Shown here: positions 6,578-14,360 of the stretch, piece after piece
Layout: each line of letters opens with the position of its first letter
Numbering within the stretch: position 1 is the stretch's first letter
IMG/VR virus record: IMGVR_UViG_3300009159_000425
Span: 1 to 20,219 of that record
Length of the DNA stretch: 20,219 bases
Direction: 5' to 3' (one strand)
DNA from: a virus
Position numbers and translations under genes: made by a program
Notes under the pieces: model-generated
The model's input: only the letters and a program-made list of their open reading frames with translations
Told to the model about the DNA's origin: nothing
Databases searched by the model: none

Positions 6578-9108
6578 TATGGTTGTTGTGTTATTGGTAT
6601 TTCTACTGTTATACTATTATCATTATAATCTAAAAAACCAATAGATATATTTTCACTTCTTTCTATTCCACTTGTATTTGCATCTATTGTAACTATCATA
6701 CTTGTATCTTCATATTTAACTCCAAATGTTGGTGATGAAATAAAATTTTCAAGTTCTTTAATTGAAAATTGTTTAAACATTCCTTTGTATAAATCTATTT
6801 GAACTTCTTGCGATGTATTATCTACATCTAACATTTCTATATTTGAATATCTATAACCTACTGAATTATAATCTAAATTTCTATAATCATTTATTAATTC
6901 AAATGTTGCCTCACCGTTTGTTAAATCAGTAGTAAAAGAATTAATTATATATCTATTGTCTCTAATTATAACCCTATCATTTAATTTTAAATTTGTTAAG
7001 TTTCTTGGTTCTAATTTTGCTTTAACTTTTAAAACTCTAGTCTTTTGATTATAAAGATTATCAATATATTGTTTATAATGTCTAAAATATAAACCTTGTG
7101 GTGAATTAACTAAATACCAACTTGAAACTTCATTACCCCAATTCAAAGAATACAAATAACTCAAATCAGTTGCACCTGTATTTATTTCATTGTTAAATCT
7201 TATATAATTATTTATTGTTGTATAACTAGTTCCATTATAAATTTTAATAGGGAAAGTAGAAACACTAGTTAATCCATTATTATACATTAATATTGGTTTT
7301 GGTGTATAACTTTGAAAATCTTTGTTTAATAATGTAGCAGTTTGAAAATTAGTTTCAACTGTTTTTTCCCACATTATATCTTCAAATGGAAGTTTAATTT
7401 CATATTTACCACTTTCTGAATTTGAACCACTATCATAAACTAAATCACCATATTGTCTACTGAATAAACCAGCAAAAGCATTATTTAAAATGTTATCTGA
7501 TTTTTCATAAGTAAATTCTATTTTTTTAAATAGTTTTGGCTTTTCAATATCTAATTCATCAGCATAAATAAATGGTGTTAAATCTTTTATTTGTCCAGCT
7601 TGATAATATAATTCTAATGGTTCTAATTTAAAAGTAGTAGCGTCAATTGGTGTTACTATTAAATTAAACATTTTAACTAATCCCATAAAAAAATCTGCAA
7701 CTTTAATATCTGGAACATAATCACGAACAGATAATATTGAATTAAATGTTTGACCTACACCACCAGTAAAATAATTATTAGCATCAGTATTTCCCTGACC
7801 AAAACTATTTATTCTTTTATAAGTTAATGTTGATTTAAAAGTAAATGAACCTGATGGAGAAACTTTAATTTTATATTGATGACTTATATCATCATCTGAT
7901 TGTCTAATATCTAATAATGTAGTATTTGTAGTTCCAACTAAATTATCAATAGTATTAATTAAAATATTATCTTGATATAAATCTATTTTATAAGTTGTTG
8001 TTGCACTTGCGGTTGCTGGTTGTATATTAACATTAATTACTATTCTTTTATTAATACCCATTTCACCTAAACTATTAGACCTAAAATAAATGCTATTCCA
8101 ATTAGTAGTAATAGTATCATTTATTGAACTATATTCTGGGAAAGGAGTACTAATTGTAAGAAAATGTAAAAATCCACCAGCATTATATGACCTTGGTAAT
8201 TCACTATTTTTCATTAACATATATAAATTAATAAATTGTTGATAGTTTAAAAAATTACCTGTAAATGTTATTCCATATTGTTGTTGTATTAAATCTAAAA
8301 TGGTTGTAATTTTTACTGCTGGAAATAAATCATTCCAATTAATAGCACCTGTATTTGTAGTTATATCATAAGCACCACCAGTATTATAATAAAATTTTCT
8401 TGTATTTCCTATTAAAGGATATTTTAAATCATAACTATTAGAAGTTATCCTATTAATGACTTCAGTTGCATTATAAATATGATTTAAATCTGAATAATCT
8501 AAAATATTTAATTTATCTTCACCAAATTTATCTTTTAATTGTGTAAGATTTCCATAAAATGTAAGTGTATAACTTTCAATATAACCATTCTTTTTATTTG
8601 CTTTTTCTAATTGTACATTACCTTCTCTAAATGGTATTGTATCTACTTCAATATATGCATTATATCTTATTCTTGCATCATATCCATTATCAACTGCATT
8701 ATCGTACCAATGTGAAAATATACGATTGTTTATAGAAGATGCTGGTATTGTAAATGATTGTGAATAATCAGTAAACAATTTTCCAATATCTGAATAGTTT
8801 TGTAATGTAGAAGTAACTGAAACTTTTTCATCTTGGAACATTTCAACTCTTTCATAAGGAAAAGACATTATTTGATAAACTGTTGTACTATCTAAATCTT
8901 TTATTATTGAATTAAAATATAAAGTTGTTTCATCGTTTGATGTAATTTTAATAAGTAAACCAGCACCTGTTCCTGATAAAATATAAATATAATAATTTAT
9001 CCATTGTTCTGTTACCCAACTTTTAGTGGTATCAATTATATAATAATCTTTACCACTTGTTGCAGTACCATTATCAAATATTTTTTCTTTTTGAATATAT
9101 AACTCCAT
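6577..9108 (-). CDS. Large tail protein (tail tip or host-contact), 843 aa
   Basis: An 843-residue, Tyr/Asn/Thr-rich protein. The N terminus has a strand-rich region, then a FQDEKVSVTSTLQNYSDIGK segment near 95-115. FTIPASSINNRIFSHWYDNA lies near 124-143, followed by PFREGNVQLEKA and FYGNLTQLKDKFGEDKLN. I recall this block order from tail proteins that follow a distal-tail-like gene in Bacteroidota phages. The middle has many short strands, and residues about 690-730 include a RNLTNLKLNDRVIIRDNRY turn region. The last 45 residues (MIVTIDANTSGIERSENISI to IPITQQP) resemble a BACON/Ig-like fold, which often binds glycans. It starts on the upstream stop (TAATG at 9108). Tail-tip or adsorption function is inferred. 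Confidence 0.7.
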   Translation of the reverse strand: MELYIQKEKIFDNGTATSGKDYYIIDTTKSWVTEQWINYYIYILSGTGAGLLIKITSNDETTLYFNSIIKDLDSTTVYQIMSFPYERVEMFQDEKVSVTSTLQNYSDIGKLFTDYSQSFTIPASSINNRIFSHWYDNAVDNGYDARIRYNAYIEVDTIPFREGNVQLEKANKKNGYIESYTLTFYGNLTQLKDKFGEDKLNILDYSDLNHIYNATEVINRITSNSYDLKYPLIGNTRKFYYNTGGAYDITTNTGAINWNDLFPAVKITTILDLIQQQYGITFTGNFLNYQQFINLYMLMKNSELPRSYNAGGFLHFLTISTPFPEYSSINDTITTNWNSIYFRSNSLGEMGINKRIVINVNIQPATASATTTYKIDLYQDNILINTIDNLVGTTNTTLLDIRQSDDDISHQYKIKVSPSGSFTFKSTLTYKRINSFGQGNTDANNYFTGGVGQTFNSILSVRDYVPDIKVADFFMGLVKMFNLIVTPIDATTFKLEPLELYYQAGQIKDLTPFIYADELDIEKPKLFKKIEFTYEKSDNILNNAFAGLFSRQYGDLVYDSGSNSESGKYEIKLPFEDIMWEKTVETNFQTATLLNKDFQSYTPKPILMYNNGLTSVSTFPIKIYNGTSYTTINNYIRFNNEINTGATDLSYLYSLNWGNEVSSWYLVNSPQGLYFRHYKQYIDNLYNQKTRVLKVKAKLEPRNLTNLKLNDRVIIRDNRYIINSFTTDLTNGEATFELINDYRNLDYNSVGYRYSNIEMLDVDNTSQEVQIDLYKGMFKQFSIKELENFISSPTFGVKYEDTSMIVTIDANTSGIERSENISIGFLDYNDNSITVEIPITQQP

Positions 9109-10202
9109 TATATTACATTATTAATTTGATTGTAATCGTATTCAAAATCTATTTGGTAATTTATCATCTTATCTTGTAAAGAAGTTTTTAAATCAGTTGT
9201 CATTGTTTTTAATTTAACTGGTTTAGTATCTAACAAAATAGTTTCTGAAGTCATTAAGTCTTTTATAAGTTCATTATAATATTCATCAACCCAACCTGTA
9301 TTTATTTTAATAGTTTGTTTTGCTTCATAATTAAATGCTTTGCTTTCACCTCTTAATGGATAATAATTTACTCTATCTGGTAATAATTGATATTCTTTAT
9401 TTTTAACTTCCCAATTTTGTGTTCTTGCTTTAAAGAATGTAATAAAATCCCAACCACCTAATCTATTAATATATGAACATAGTAATGGCTTATATTTATT
9501 TTCACATTCTAAAATAAATTTTGTAGTAAAAATTACTTCATCATTTTTTAATATTTCAAATATATTTCCATTAGCAAATCTTTCAATAGTTGGTTTTGTA
9601 GTAGGTATTTTTAATAAAAATTCTTCATCTGGTCTATTTATAATTGTAGTAGTTATAGAAGAACCTGAACCAGATAAAACACTAATTCTATATTTATATT
9701 CATTATCACTTATGCCAATTAAAAAATTAATATACTGAGAACCAGCATACCTTGTATCATCAACATAAAATTTATAATTTTTATTTTGTTGCAATGATGT
9801 TAAAATTACTTGGTCTTCATTTATTAAATTATTATAACCATCTAAATAATTTGTGTAACCATTTAAAGCTACATAAGTTGTAGTATTTATAAATTCATAA
9901 GAATTAATATCATCAGAAGTATATCGCTTTACTTTAACATAACACCAGTTGTTTAAATTTTCTTCTTGAATAGCAGTAATTAAAACAGGATTAATTATAT
10001 CAATATATTCTTTAACATAATTAGATATATTATATATATTTTTTGTTTGTGTTATTGATGCAGCATTTTTACTTAATGTATAAGTAGGTAATGTTGGTTC
10101 AGTTTCATTTTTATGCCACATAAATAATTCAACCTTACTTCCTACTTGATTTGCTACATCTACTTCTATAAAATATGGACTTCTTATAAATATTGTTTTC
10201 AT
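9108..10202 (-). CDS. Putative distal tail protein, 364 aa
   Basis: A 364-residue protein starting MKTIFIRSPYFIEVDVANQV, then a strand-rich N-terminal region with VELFMWHKNETEPTLPTYTL. Later come a RFANGNIFEILKNDEVIFTT strand block and a LGGWDFITFFKARTQNWEVK motif near 245-265, where Trp and aromatic residues cluster. The C terminus ends in a YQIDFEYDYNQINNV segment typical of beta structures that read '...Y.i.feyd'. It lies between the gp10-like protein and the 843-aa tail protein, overlapping the latter by one base. Position and pattern fit a tail-tip hub component joining tube to fibre or tip. I recall this family in Bacteroidota phages but do not know a defined function. Confidence 0.6.
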   Translation of the reverse strand: MKTIFIRSPYFIEVDVANQVGSKVELFMWHKNETEPTLPTYTLSKNAASITQTKNIYNISNYVKEYIDIINPVLITAIQEENLNNWCYVKVKRYTSDDINSYEFINTTTYVALNGYTNYLDGYNNLINEDQVILTSLQQNKNYKFYVDDTRYAGSQYINFLIGISDNEYKYRISVLSGSGSSITTTIINRPDEEFLLKIPTTKPTIERFANGNIFEILKNDEVIFTTKFILECENKYKPLLCSYINRLGGWDFITFFKARTQNWEVKNKEYQLLPDRVNYYPLRGESKAFNYEAKQTIKINTGWVDEYYNELIKDLMTSETILLDTKPVKLKTMTTDLKTSLQDKMINYQIDFEYDYNQINNVI

Positions 10203-10203
10203 T

Positions 10204-10767
10204 TTATTTATTTGTTATTGTGTAATCTATTAACATTTCTATGTCGTCTCCAAACGCTTTTATTAAATCTGTATCTATGTATTTCTTATATCCATCTTCA
10301 AATGGTTTTGTAAAAAATAAACTTGGTTTAATACCTCTTGCCCAAATGTTCTTTGCTATTATTATTCCTATTGATTTATAATTGCCTTTTTTATATTTTC
10401 CTTTTTCATCACGTAATCTTATATTTCTTTGTTTTGCCCAAACTTCTATTAATGATGATGGTGGTCTTTTAGTTTTAAATTTAAATCTGCTGTTTGGTGC
10501 TTGTTGCCCTTTTATCTTTGCGTTCTTTGATACTTGACTTGGGTCTGCACCTTTAACTCCTTCATCTTGATAAAAGCCATAATCAGGCATAGAAAACCCT
10601 AATAAGAAATAATCATTTTCAGATAGTATTTCACCTTTGATATTATTATAAAGTTGTTTAGAAACATTCTTATTGCCTTTAGACAAATTACTTCTTGCTT
10701 GTTGAATAACATATTTTTTATATGCTTCTAAAACTTCTTTTGTACTTGTTAAATTATTAGCATTCAT
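10204..10767 (-). CDS. HK97 gp10-like neck or tail-completion protein, 187 aa
   Basis: A 187-residue basic protein. Residues 1-50 are helical, then GFSMPDYGFYQDEGVKGADP at about 58-77 resembles the 'Y..yqeeGt.g' loop of the gp10-like family. FKFKTKRPPSSLIEVWAKQR follows, and GIKPSLFFTKPFEDGYKKY lies near the C terminus, matching the family's usual 'p.p.fl.p.f..' element. Such proteins join head to tail or complete the tail end. It overlaps the preceding terminator-like gene by 11 bases and precedes the distal tail protein by one base, as in a normal tail module. The exact neck role is inferred. Confidence 0.6.
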   Translation of the reverse strand: MNANNLTSTKEVLEAYKKYVIQQARSNLSKGNKNVSKQLYNNIKGEILSENDYFLLGFSMPDYGFYQDEGVKGADPSQVSKNAKIKGQQAPNSRFKFKTKRPPSSLIEVWAKQRNIRLRDEKGKYKKGNYKSIGIIIAKNIWARGIKPSLFFTKPFEDGYKKYIDTDLIKAFGDDIEMLIDYTITNK

Positions 10768-11224
10768 TATCGCAACTTGTCATTTCATTAGCAACCATTA
10801 CATCAAATGTAACTGTCCATCCAGCTATTCTATTTTCAAATCTATCTGTAAATGGTTCACAATTAGGTGTACCTTGTAATTGGTATAAATCATCATATAA
10901 AGTTCCACGTCTTAATACTTCTAATAATCTATTAATAACCATTAATTGAGTATGCAATACATCTTGTTCATTATCATTTGTTACAAACTGGTCTATTTGT
11001 TCTGTCTTGCTAAAATCTACAACATCCATACATAATACTGATATATTAAATATCCAAGTGTTACCATTGTATTGAGCATTGTTTACAATTATATGCGATA
11101 AAGGAAATATAGTTTGTTTGTTTAAATCAACTTCAAATATATCACCAGCTGATACTGTGTTTACAAATATATCTTTATATAGTTGGTCTTTTATTGCAGT
11201 TGTTATTTGGTAAAATCCTTTCAT
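10757..11224 (-). CDS. Putative tail terminator or neck protein, 155 aa
   Basis: A 155-residue acidic protein of alpha/beta composition. It has an N-terminal helix (YQITTAIKDQLYKD), a FPLSHIIVNNAQ segment, two long strands around VNNAQYNGNTWIFNISVLCMDVVD, a helix with LMVINRLLEVLRRG, and a closing strand GWTVTFDVMVANEM followed by a short Cys-ending tail. Helix-strand-strand-helix-strand with a 'gw.v.f.v.v.n' end is the usual shape of siphovirus tail terminator proteins, which cap the tube. Its start codon overlaps the TAA of the -1 reading frame of the preceding gene (TAATG at 11222-11226). Function is from pattern and place only. Confidence 0.55.
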   Translation of the reverse strand: MKGFYQITTAIKDQLYKDIFVNTVSAGDIFEVDLNKQTIFPLSHIIVNNAQYNGNTWIFNISVLCMDVVDFSKTEQIDQFVTNDNEQDVLHTQLMVINRLLEVLRRGTLYDDLYQLQGTPNCEPFTDRFENRIAGWTVTFDVMVANEMTSCDNEC

Positions 11225-11963
11225 TATTTACTTCTTATTAATTCAGTTTCTATTTGGTTCTTTTCTTTCTCAAATGTTAAATATGTTAATGCAACTGATA
11301 ATCTAAGTTTGGAAATATCGTCAAATCTTCTAACGTCTCCTTGAGCAATAGCATAGAATGATGAATACCAACCCCATTTACTTCCAAATTGTGATTGTTT
11401 ACTATATTCTGAAATTCCCGATTGTTCTCCAAAAAGTGTATCGTAGACTTCAACAATTCGTTGCCTAAATTGTAAAAAAAAACCACAGCACCTAATACAA
11501 CATCAACAGGTGCAAACTTCATAGCATCACAATATGTATAGCTTCCGTTATATTCTTCTATTTGATATTTATCTTTTAATTTCTTTGTTACTGGTCTATA
11601 CAATACTGCCATAGCATTATGCATCATATCCCAATCACTTATGTATTTATCTAAGTCTGTATATTCACCTAATGTAATTTCATCAAGGTTAGTTATAAAA
11701 CCAAACTCAGTATTACCTAATTTAAATGTTTTTTTAAGTTCATACTTTTGTGCAAATAAATTTGATAGGTTAGTTGTTATTTCGTTTACATCTTTATAAC
11801 TTATTTTAGCAGCATCTTTTAAATCTATGTTGCAAAATATTTCAATCATTTTATGTTGCATAAATTCACCATCAGGATTATCTTTAGCAATAGATAAAAA
11901 CTTTTGATATTGTTCTAATGTTATTTCTGATAAACTTGTTGGTATTGTAATCTGTAACTTCAT
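11224..11963 (-). CDS. Tail assembly chaperone-like fusion made by -1 frameshift, 246 aa
   Basis: The gene starts at 11963 and in frame 0 reads 163 codons up to VVFF at a run of nine T (minus strand, 11482-11474). Shifting back one base there gives 83 further residues without a stop, including FGSKWGWYSSFYAIAQGDVRRF and LTYLTFEKEKNQIETELIRSK. The sequence looks protein-like, with Trp, charged residues and a helical C terminus. The -1 frame ends with TAA at 11224-11226, overlapping the next ATG as TAATG. The heptamer T TTT TTT is in the correct phase for canonical -1 slippage. Siphovirus tail assembly chaperones use -1 shifts to make a longer form that binds the tape measure. The alternative is a one-base homopolymer sequencing error. 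Confidence 0.75.
11286..11963 (-). CDS. Tail assembly chaperone-like, unshifted form, 225 aa
   Basis: The unshifted frame encodes 225 residues. The N-terminal part is a MKLQITIPTSLSEITLEQYQ opening, followed by a helical region, then FGFITNLDEITLGEYTDLDK near residues 87-106, and MMHNAMAVLYRPV near 113-125. I recall this series from tail chaperone-like genes of Bacteroidota phages. After the T-run the frame stays open for 62 codons (YNLGNELLKSTIHFLENNRE and on) and stops at 11286, leaving a 62-base gap before the next gene, unlike its neighbours. Both frames are open downstream of the slip, so the short and long forms would share 163 residues. The normal frame may be the abundant product. Confidence 0.6.
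   Translation of the reverse strand: MKLQITIPTSLSEITLEQYQKFLSIAKDNPDGEFMQHKMIEIFCNIDLKDAAKISYKDVNEITTNLSNLFAQKYELKKTFKLGNTEFGFITNLDEITLGEYTDLDKYISDWDMMHNAMAVLYRPVTKKLKDKYQIEEYNGSYTYCDAMKFAPVDVVLGAVVFFYNLGNELLKSTIHFLENNREFQNIVNNHNLEVNGVGIHHSMLLLKETLEDLTIFPNLDYQLH
11474..11482 (-). other. Slippery T9 sequence for -1 ribosomal frameshifting
   Basis: Minus-strand sequence G-GTT-TTT-TTT-TAC in frame 0 contains the canonical slippery heptamer T TTT TTT. Slipping back one base gives TTA CAA TTT and opens the frame that ends at the next gene's start. No Shine-Dalgarno stimulator was seen; I did not fold the downstream RNA. Confidence 0.7.
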
Positions 11964-12007
11964 TGTTTTTTATTTAAAAATAAAATAAAGTCTAAATTGT
12001 ATTAAAC

Positions 12008-12038
12008 AAAAAAAAGAGCTACATTTCTGTAACTCTTT
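12008..12038 (-). terminator. Rho-independent terminator with GAAA tetraloop
   Basis: On the minus strand, AAAGAGTTACA and TGTAGCTCTTT make an 11-bp stem (one G-U pair) closed by a GAAA tetraloop of the stable GNRA class, and eight T close the unit. It lies about 24 bases past the stop codon of the 56-aa gene, upstream of the chaperone gene. Confidence 0.93.
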
Positions 12039-12061
12039 ATTCAACCATTATTAACCAAAAT

Positions 12062-12232
12062 TTAAACTAACTCTCTTATGTTATCTATTTTTTTATAAAC
12101 TAATCTTTTATCTAAAAATTGTTTCATAGCATCTTCTTCGTTAAATGCTTCTATGATTACTTCTACATCTGTACTTTCATCATTACGTTCTGTCCAATAG
12201 GTTATGCAATACTTTGTCATATATGTTTTCAT
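12062..12232 (-). CDS. Small orphan protein in a single-gene unit, 56 aa
   Basis: A 56-residue ORF beginning MKTYMTKYCITYWTERNDES, then TDVEVIIEAFNEEDAMKQF and a basic tail (DKRLVYKKIDNIRELV). The pattern of an N-terminal strand followed by a helix with 'F.eedA..f' resembles small single-domain phage proteins of the beta-alpha type. It stands alone between its own TATATTTG -7 box (12250-12257) and a strong terminator (12008-12038), which argues for a separate and perhaps early or strongly expressed transcript. Flanking late genes are on the same strand. No function recognised. Initiation relies on an A-rich leader only about 10 bases long if the promoter call is right. Confidence 0.75.
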   Translation of the reverse strand: MKTYMTKYCITYWTERNDESTDVEVIIEAFNEEDAMKQFLDKRLVYKKIDNIRELV

Positions 12233-12249
12233 TTGTTTATTATTTGATA

Positions 12250-12257
12250 CAAATATA
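12250..12257 (-). promoter_or_regulatory. Bacteroidota-type promoter -7 box (TATATTTG)
   Basis: TATATTTG on the minus strand matches the Bacteroidota -7 consensus TAnnTTTG and lies 17 bases upstream of the 56-aa gene's ATG. The -33 element is weak here: TTTTATTT lies near the right distance but no clean TTG is present. An identical -7 box heads the operon at 18192. Confidence 0.6.
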
Positions 12258-12321
12258 ATTACATTGTTTTAAATAAAATACATTTTAACATTTCTTTAAC
12301 ATAGTAACTTATAAGTTACGT

Positions 12322-12555
12322 TTAAAAGTTTTCATCATACATCATTCCAATATGCAAATCAATTAAAGCTAAACACTTTCTTCTTATTTCTTTAATCTTA
12401 TACGTATCTTCTTTTGAAGTCATACCTGTATCAAAACCTTCAACTGAATTTAATGCTTGATTACACATAGATATTATTTCATATCTTGTATCGCATTGTT
12501 CAAACTCCATATTCTGAAATATATCTTCTTCTTCTGTCATTACTTTTTGTGTCAA
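12322..12555 (-). CDS. Hypothetical protein, 77 aa
   Basis: A 77-residue, acidic and Met-rich protein (MTQKVMTEEEDIFQNMEFEQ at the start). It has two Cys early (residues 21 and 31) and one near residue 60 in a helical KIKEIRRKCLALIDLHIGMM segment. A second in-frame ATG at codon 6 (12540) would also fit. It lies 29 bases after the 48-aa ORF and about 65 bases before the -7 box of the 56-aa gene. No recognised family. It sits between the terminase and tail modules, so a packaging-associated or unrelated accessory function are both possible. Confidence 0.65.
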   Translation of the reverse strand: MTQKVMTEEEDIFQNMEFEQCDTRYEIISMCNQALNSVEGFDTGMTSKEDTYKIKEIRRKCLALIDLHIGMMYDENF

Positions 12556-12584
12556 TATAAACCTTAATTTTAATACTTATGTTA

Positions 12585-12731
12585 CTACGAAAGGTAAGCA
12601 CTTGCTACATTATACATCTGTTGCATCTTTTTAATTTCACCTACATTTCTTGGTAAATTAATTTGAACTTCAACACCTTTAACGTGATGTATATAACATT
12701 GTATTGCTGCTATTATTTGTCCGTAACTCAT
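12585..12731 (-). CDS. Small protein coupled to the large terminase, 48 aa
   Basis: A 48-residue ORF starting on the terminase stop codon (TAATG at 12729-12733). The product begins MSYGQIIAAIQCYIHHVKG, then VEVQINLPRNVGEIKKMQQM and a short tail ending in YLS. One helix-strand-helix unit seems likely. The one-base overlap with the terminase gene, the same join used elsewhere in this genome, implies that it is translated by reinitiation. No family recognised. Being made with the terminase makes a packaging accessory role conceivable. Confidence 0.65.
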   Translation of the reverse strand: MSYGQIIAAIQCYIHHVKGVEVQINLPRNVGEIKKMQQMYNVASAYLS

Positions 12732-13897
12732 TAGTATATAAAATAATTACCTTTGTGTGGGTTTTCTAATTGACTTGTTATTGCATAACGCATAGCATCT
12801 ATTGCGTGGTTATATGCATCTATTGGTCTATTCATTTTAATTCCTGTTTTATCAGTTTGCCAAATGTAGTTTCTTAATTCATTTATTAAGTTCTTGCTTC
12901 TTGATGTTACGTAAACTTTGTTTTGATTAATTAAATTAAGACCGAATAAGATACTATCTTTTCCTTTTGTAACTGGTAATACATTATGACCATAACTATT
13001 TAATTCAGCTATTGATTTTGGTTCAGCACTATCAGCGTAAACAAAATTGTTTACATTATTTGCTTTTAATAGATTTGATATTTCACTATTCAATAAACCT
13101 TTCTTATAAATCACTTCATCAAATATATAAGCATCATTATATTTGTACATTGTTACTAAACTTGTTGGGTCATTACTATAACCAAAGTCCATTCCGTAAC
13201 ATAATATTCTTGCATCTTGTGGTAAATCTATTTCTTGCCAGTCTGTAATACATACACCTTCTAAACTACCTGTTTGACCTAAACCATAAACTTGCCACCA
13301 GTTTGCCCAATATGTAGATGTTAATGCTTTTACTTTTGCTGCTTCTATTTCTTGAACTATTGTTTCTGATAATGCTTCATTATCTAAATAAGTCAATGTA
13401 ATAAAATCAACATCTGATTGTGTTAGTATTTCTTTATCAACCCAAAATGCTGATGTAGGATTATAATCTAACCATATATCACCTGATGTTCTAATTGCTA
13501 ACTGATAATAACTTTCGAAATCTATATTGTTACACTCATTAACATAAAGTATATTTCTTCTTGCACCTCTTAATTTATCAGGCTGGTCAACACTAAAAAA
13601 CTCAATATAACTTCCATTTGTAAATGTATATTTTAAAGTAGACTTATTAAACTGTGCATCATTATACCTACCTAATGCCATTATAATCTTTAAGAAGTCT
13701 TTTAATGCACCTCTACGTAAATGTGGTATGCTTTCAGATACAACACTTATTTCTAAATTAGGTTCTTTAATTGCTTTGTCAATTAGTAAAGGCAGAATAC
13801 CAAATGTTTTACCAGCTGATGTTCCACCTCTAATAACTTTAATACGTTGCTTTAAACGCAATAACTTTCTGATTGCAGTAGTTAATATAAACTCCAT
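12731..13897 (-). CDS. terL: Large terminase subunit, 388 aa
   Basis: The ATP-driven DNA-packaging motor and endonuclease. RGGTSAGKT at residues 23-31 is the Walker A motif of the ATPase. ILYVNE at 116-121 is Walker B with catalytic Glu121. SGDIWLDYNPTS at 138-149 is the coupling region. The nuclease domain starts near GMDFGYSNDPTS (D237), with further acidic metal ligands at YADSAEPKS (D289) and at AYNHAIDAMRYA (D367). The length is at the small end of the terminase range but all motifs are present, so it looks functional. The preceding gene is a small-subunit candidate 11 bases upstream. This phage-type terminase with 'RGGTSAGKT' is one I associate with Bacteroidota phages. Confidence 0.97.
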   Translation of the reverse strand: MEFILTTAIRKLLRLKQRIKVIRGGTSAGKTFGILPLLIDKAIKEPNLEISVVSESIPHLRRGALKDFLKIIMALGRYNDAQFNKSTLKYTFTNGSYIEFFSVDQPDKLRGARRNILYVNECNNIDFESYYQLAIRTSGDIWLDYNPTSAFWVDKEILTQSDVDFITLTYLDNEALSETIVQEIEAAKVKALTSTYWANWWQVYGLGQTGSLEGVCITDWQEIDLPQDARILCYGMDFGYSNDPTSLVTMYKYNDAYIFDEVIYKKGLLNSEISNLLKANNVNNFVYADSAEPKSIAELNSYGHNVLPVTKGKDSILFGLNLINQNKVYVTSRSKNLINELRNYIWQTDKTGIKMNRPIDAYNHAIDAMRYAITSQLENPHKGNYFIY

Positions 13898-13908
13898 AAA
13901 ACTATTGC

Positions 13909-14163
13909 TTAAACCTCATCTAAATCAATATTAAATATAGGTTGTTCATTACTTACTGTTATGTCTTTTGTTTCTCTTGGTTTACCAGCATAGTAATTAT
14001 AAAATAATTGTGTGAATTTAAAATCACCAGCATCTAATCCAGCTTCTAATGCTTTAAATGCTTTTTCTTCTAATGGTTTTAATCTTTCAATTAGTTTTAT
14101 TTCTTCTGCTTTTGATGGTCTACCAGCACCTTCTCTTTTGCCACCATAGTTATTATTACTCAT
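13909..14163 (-). CDS. terS: Putative small terminase subunit, 84 aa
   Basis: An 84-residue protein beginning MSNNNYGGKREGAGRPSKAE. The GGKREGAGRPSK element is a common N-terminal signature of small terminase-type proteins in Bacteroidota phages. The rest is a helical bundle (ERLKPLEEKAFKALEAGLDA), then KFTQLFYNYYAGKPRETKD and an acidic tail. It lies immediately upstream of the large subunit with an 11-base gap, the usual place. The length is short for this family (commonly well over 100 residues), so DNA recognition may be by a reduced domain. The small subunit normally binds the packaging-start site; no cos or pac site was identified. Confidence 0.7.
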   Translation of the reverse strand: MSNNNYGGKREGAGRPSKAEEIKLIERLKPLEEKAFKALEAGLDAGDFKFTQLFYNYYAGKPRETKDITVSNEQPIFNIDLDEV

Positions 14164-14204
14164 CTTGATATAATTTGTTTATTCAATTATAAAAATAATA
14201 GTTT

Positions 14205-14357
14205 TTATTTATTGTTTTCATTAATGTGTTTAGTATAAATCCAATTAACAAGTATATCTACATCTTTATTTTCTAATCCAGTTTCAACAACTGATGCTTG
14301 TTTAAATCCAGCTTCAAATGCTAAAGTCATTAATTTTATAACTTTATATTTTTTCAT
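14205..14357 (-). CDS. Small hypothetical protein, 50 aa
   Basis: A 50-residue ORF in the space before the small terminase gene: MKKYKVIKLMTLAFEAGFKQ, then SVVETGLENKDVDILVNWIY and a polar end. Mostly helical; the 'lvnwi..' segment is amphipathic. The ATG lies 3 bases after the stop of the 47-aa gene, in the same tight run. No recognised family. Its stop is 41 bases before the terminase start. I see no promoter box in that gap. Confidence 0.6.
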   Translation of the reverse strand: MKKYKVIKLMTLAFEAGFKQASVVETGLENKDVDILVNWIYTKHINENNK

Positions 14358-14360
14358 ATC

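Noticed and set aside
11474-11482. Simple sequencing error in the T-run as the full explanation
   Set aside because: Cannot be excluded, but correct slippery phase, the long open -1 frame, the TAATG end and the known use of frameshifting in this gene class favour a real shift.
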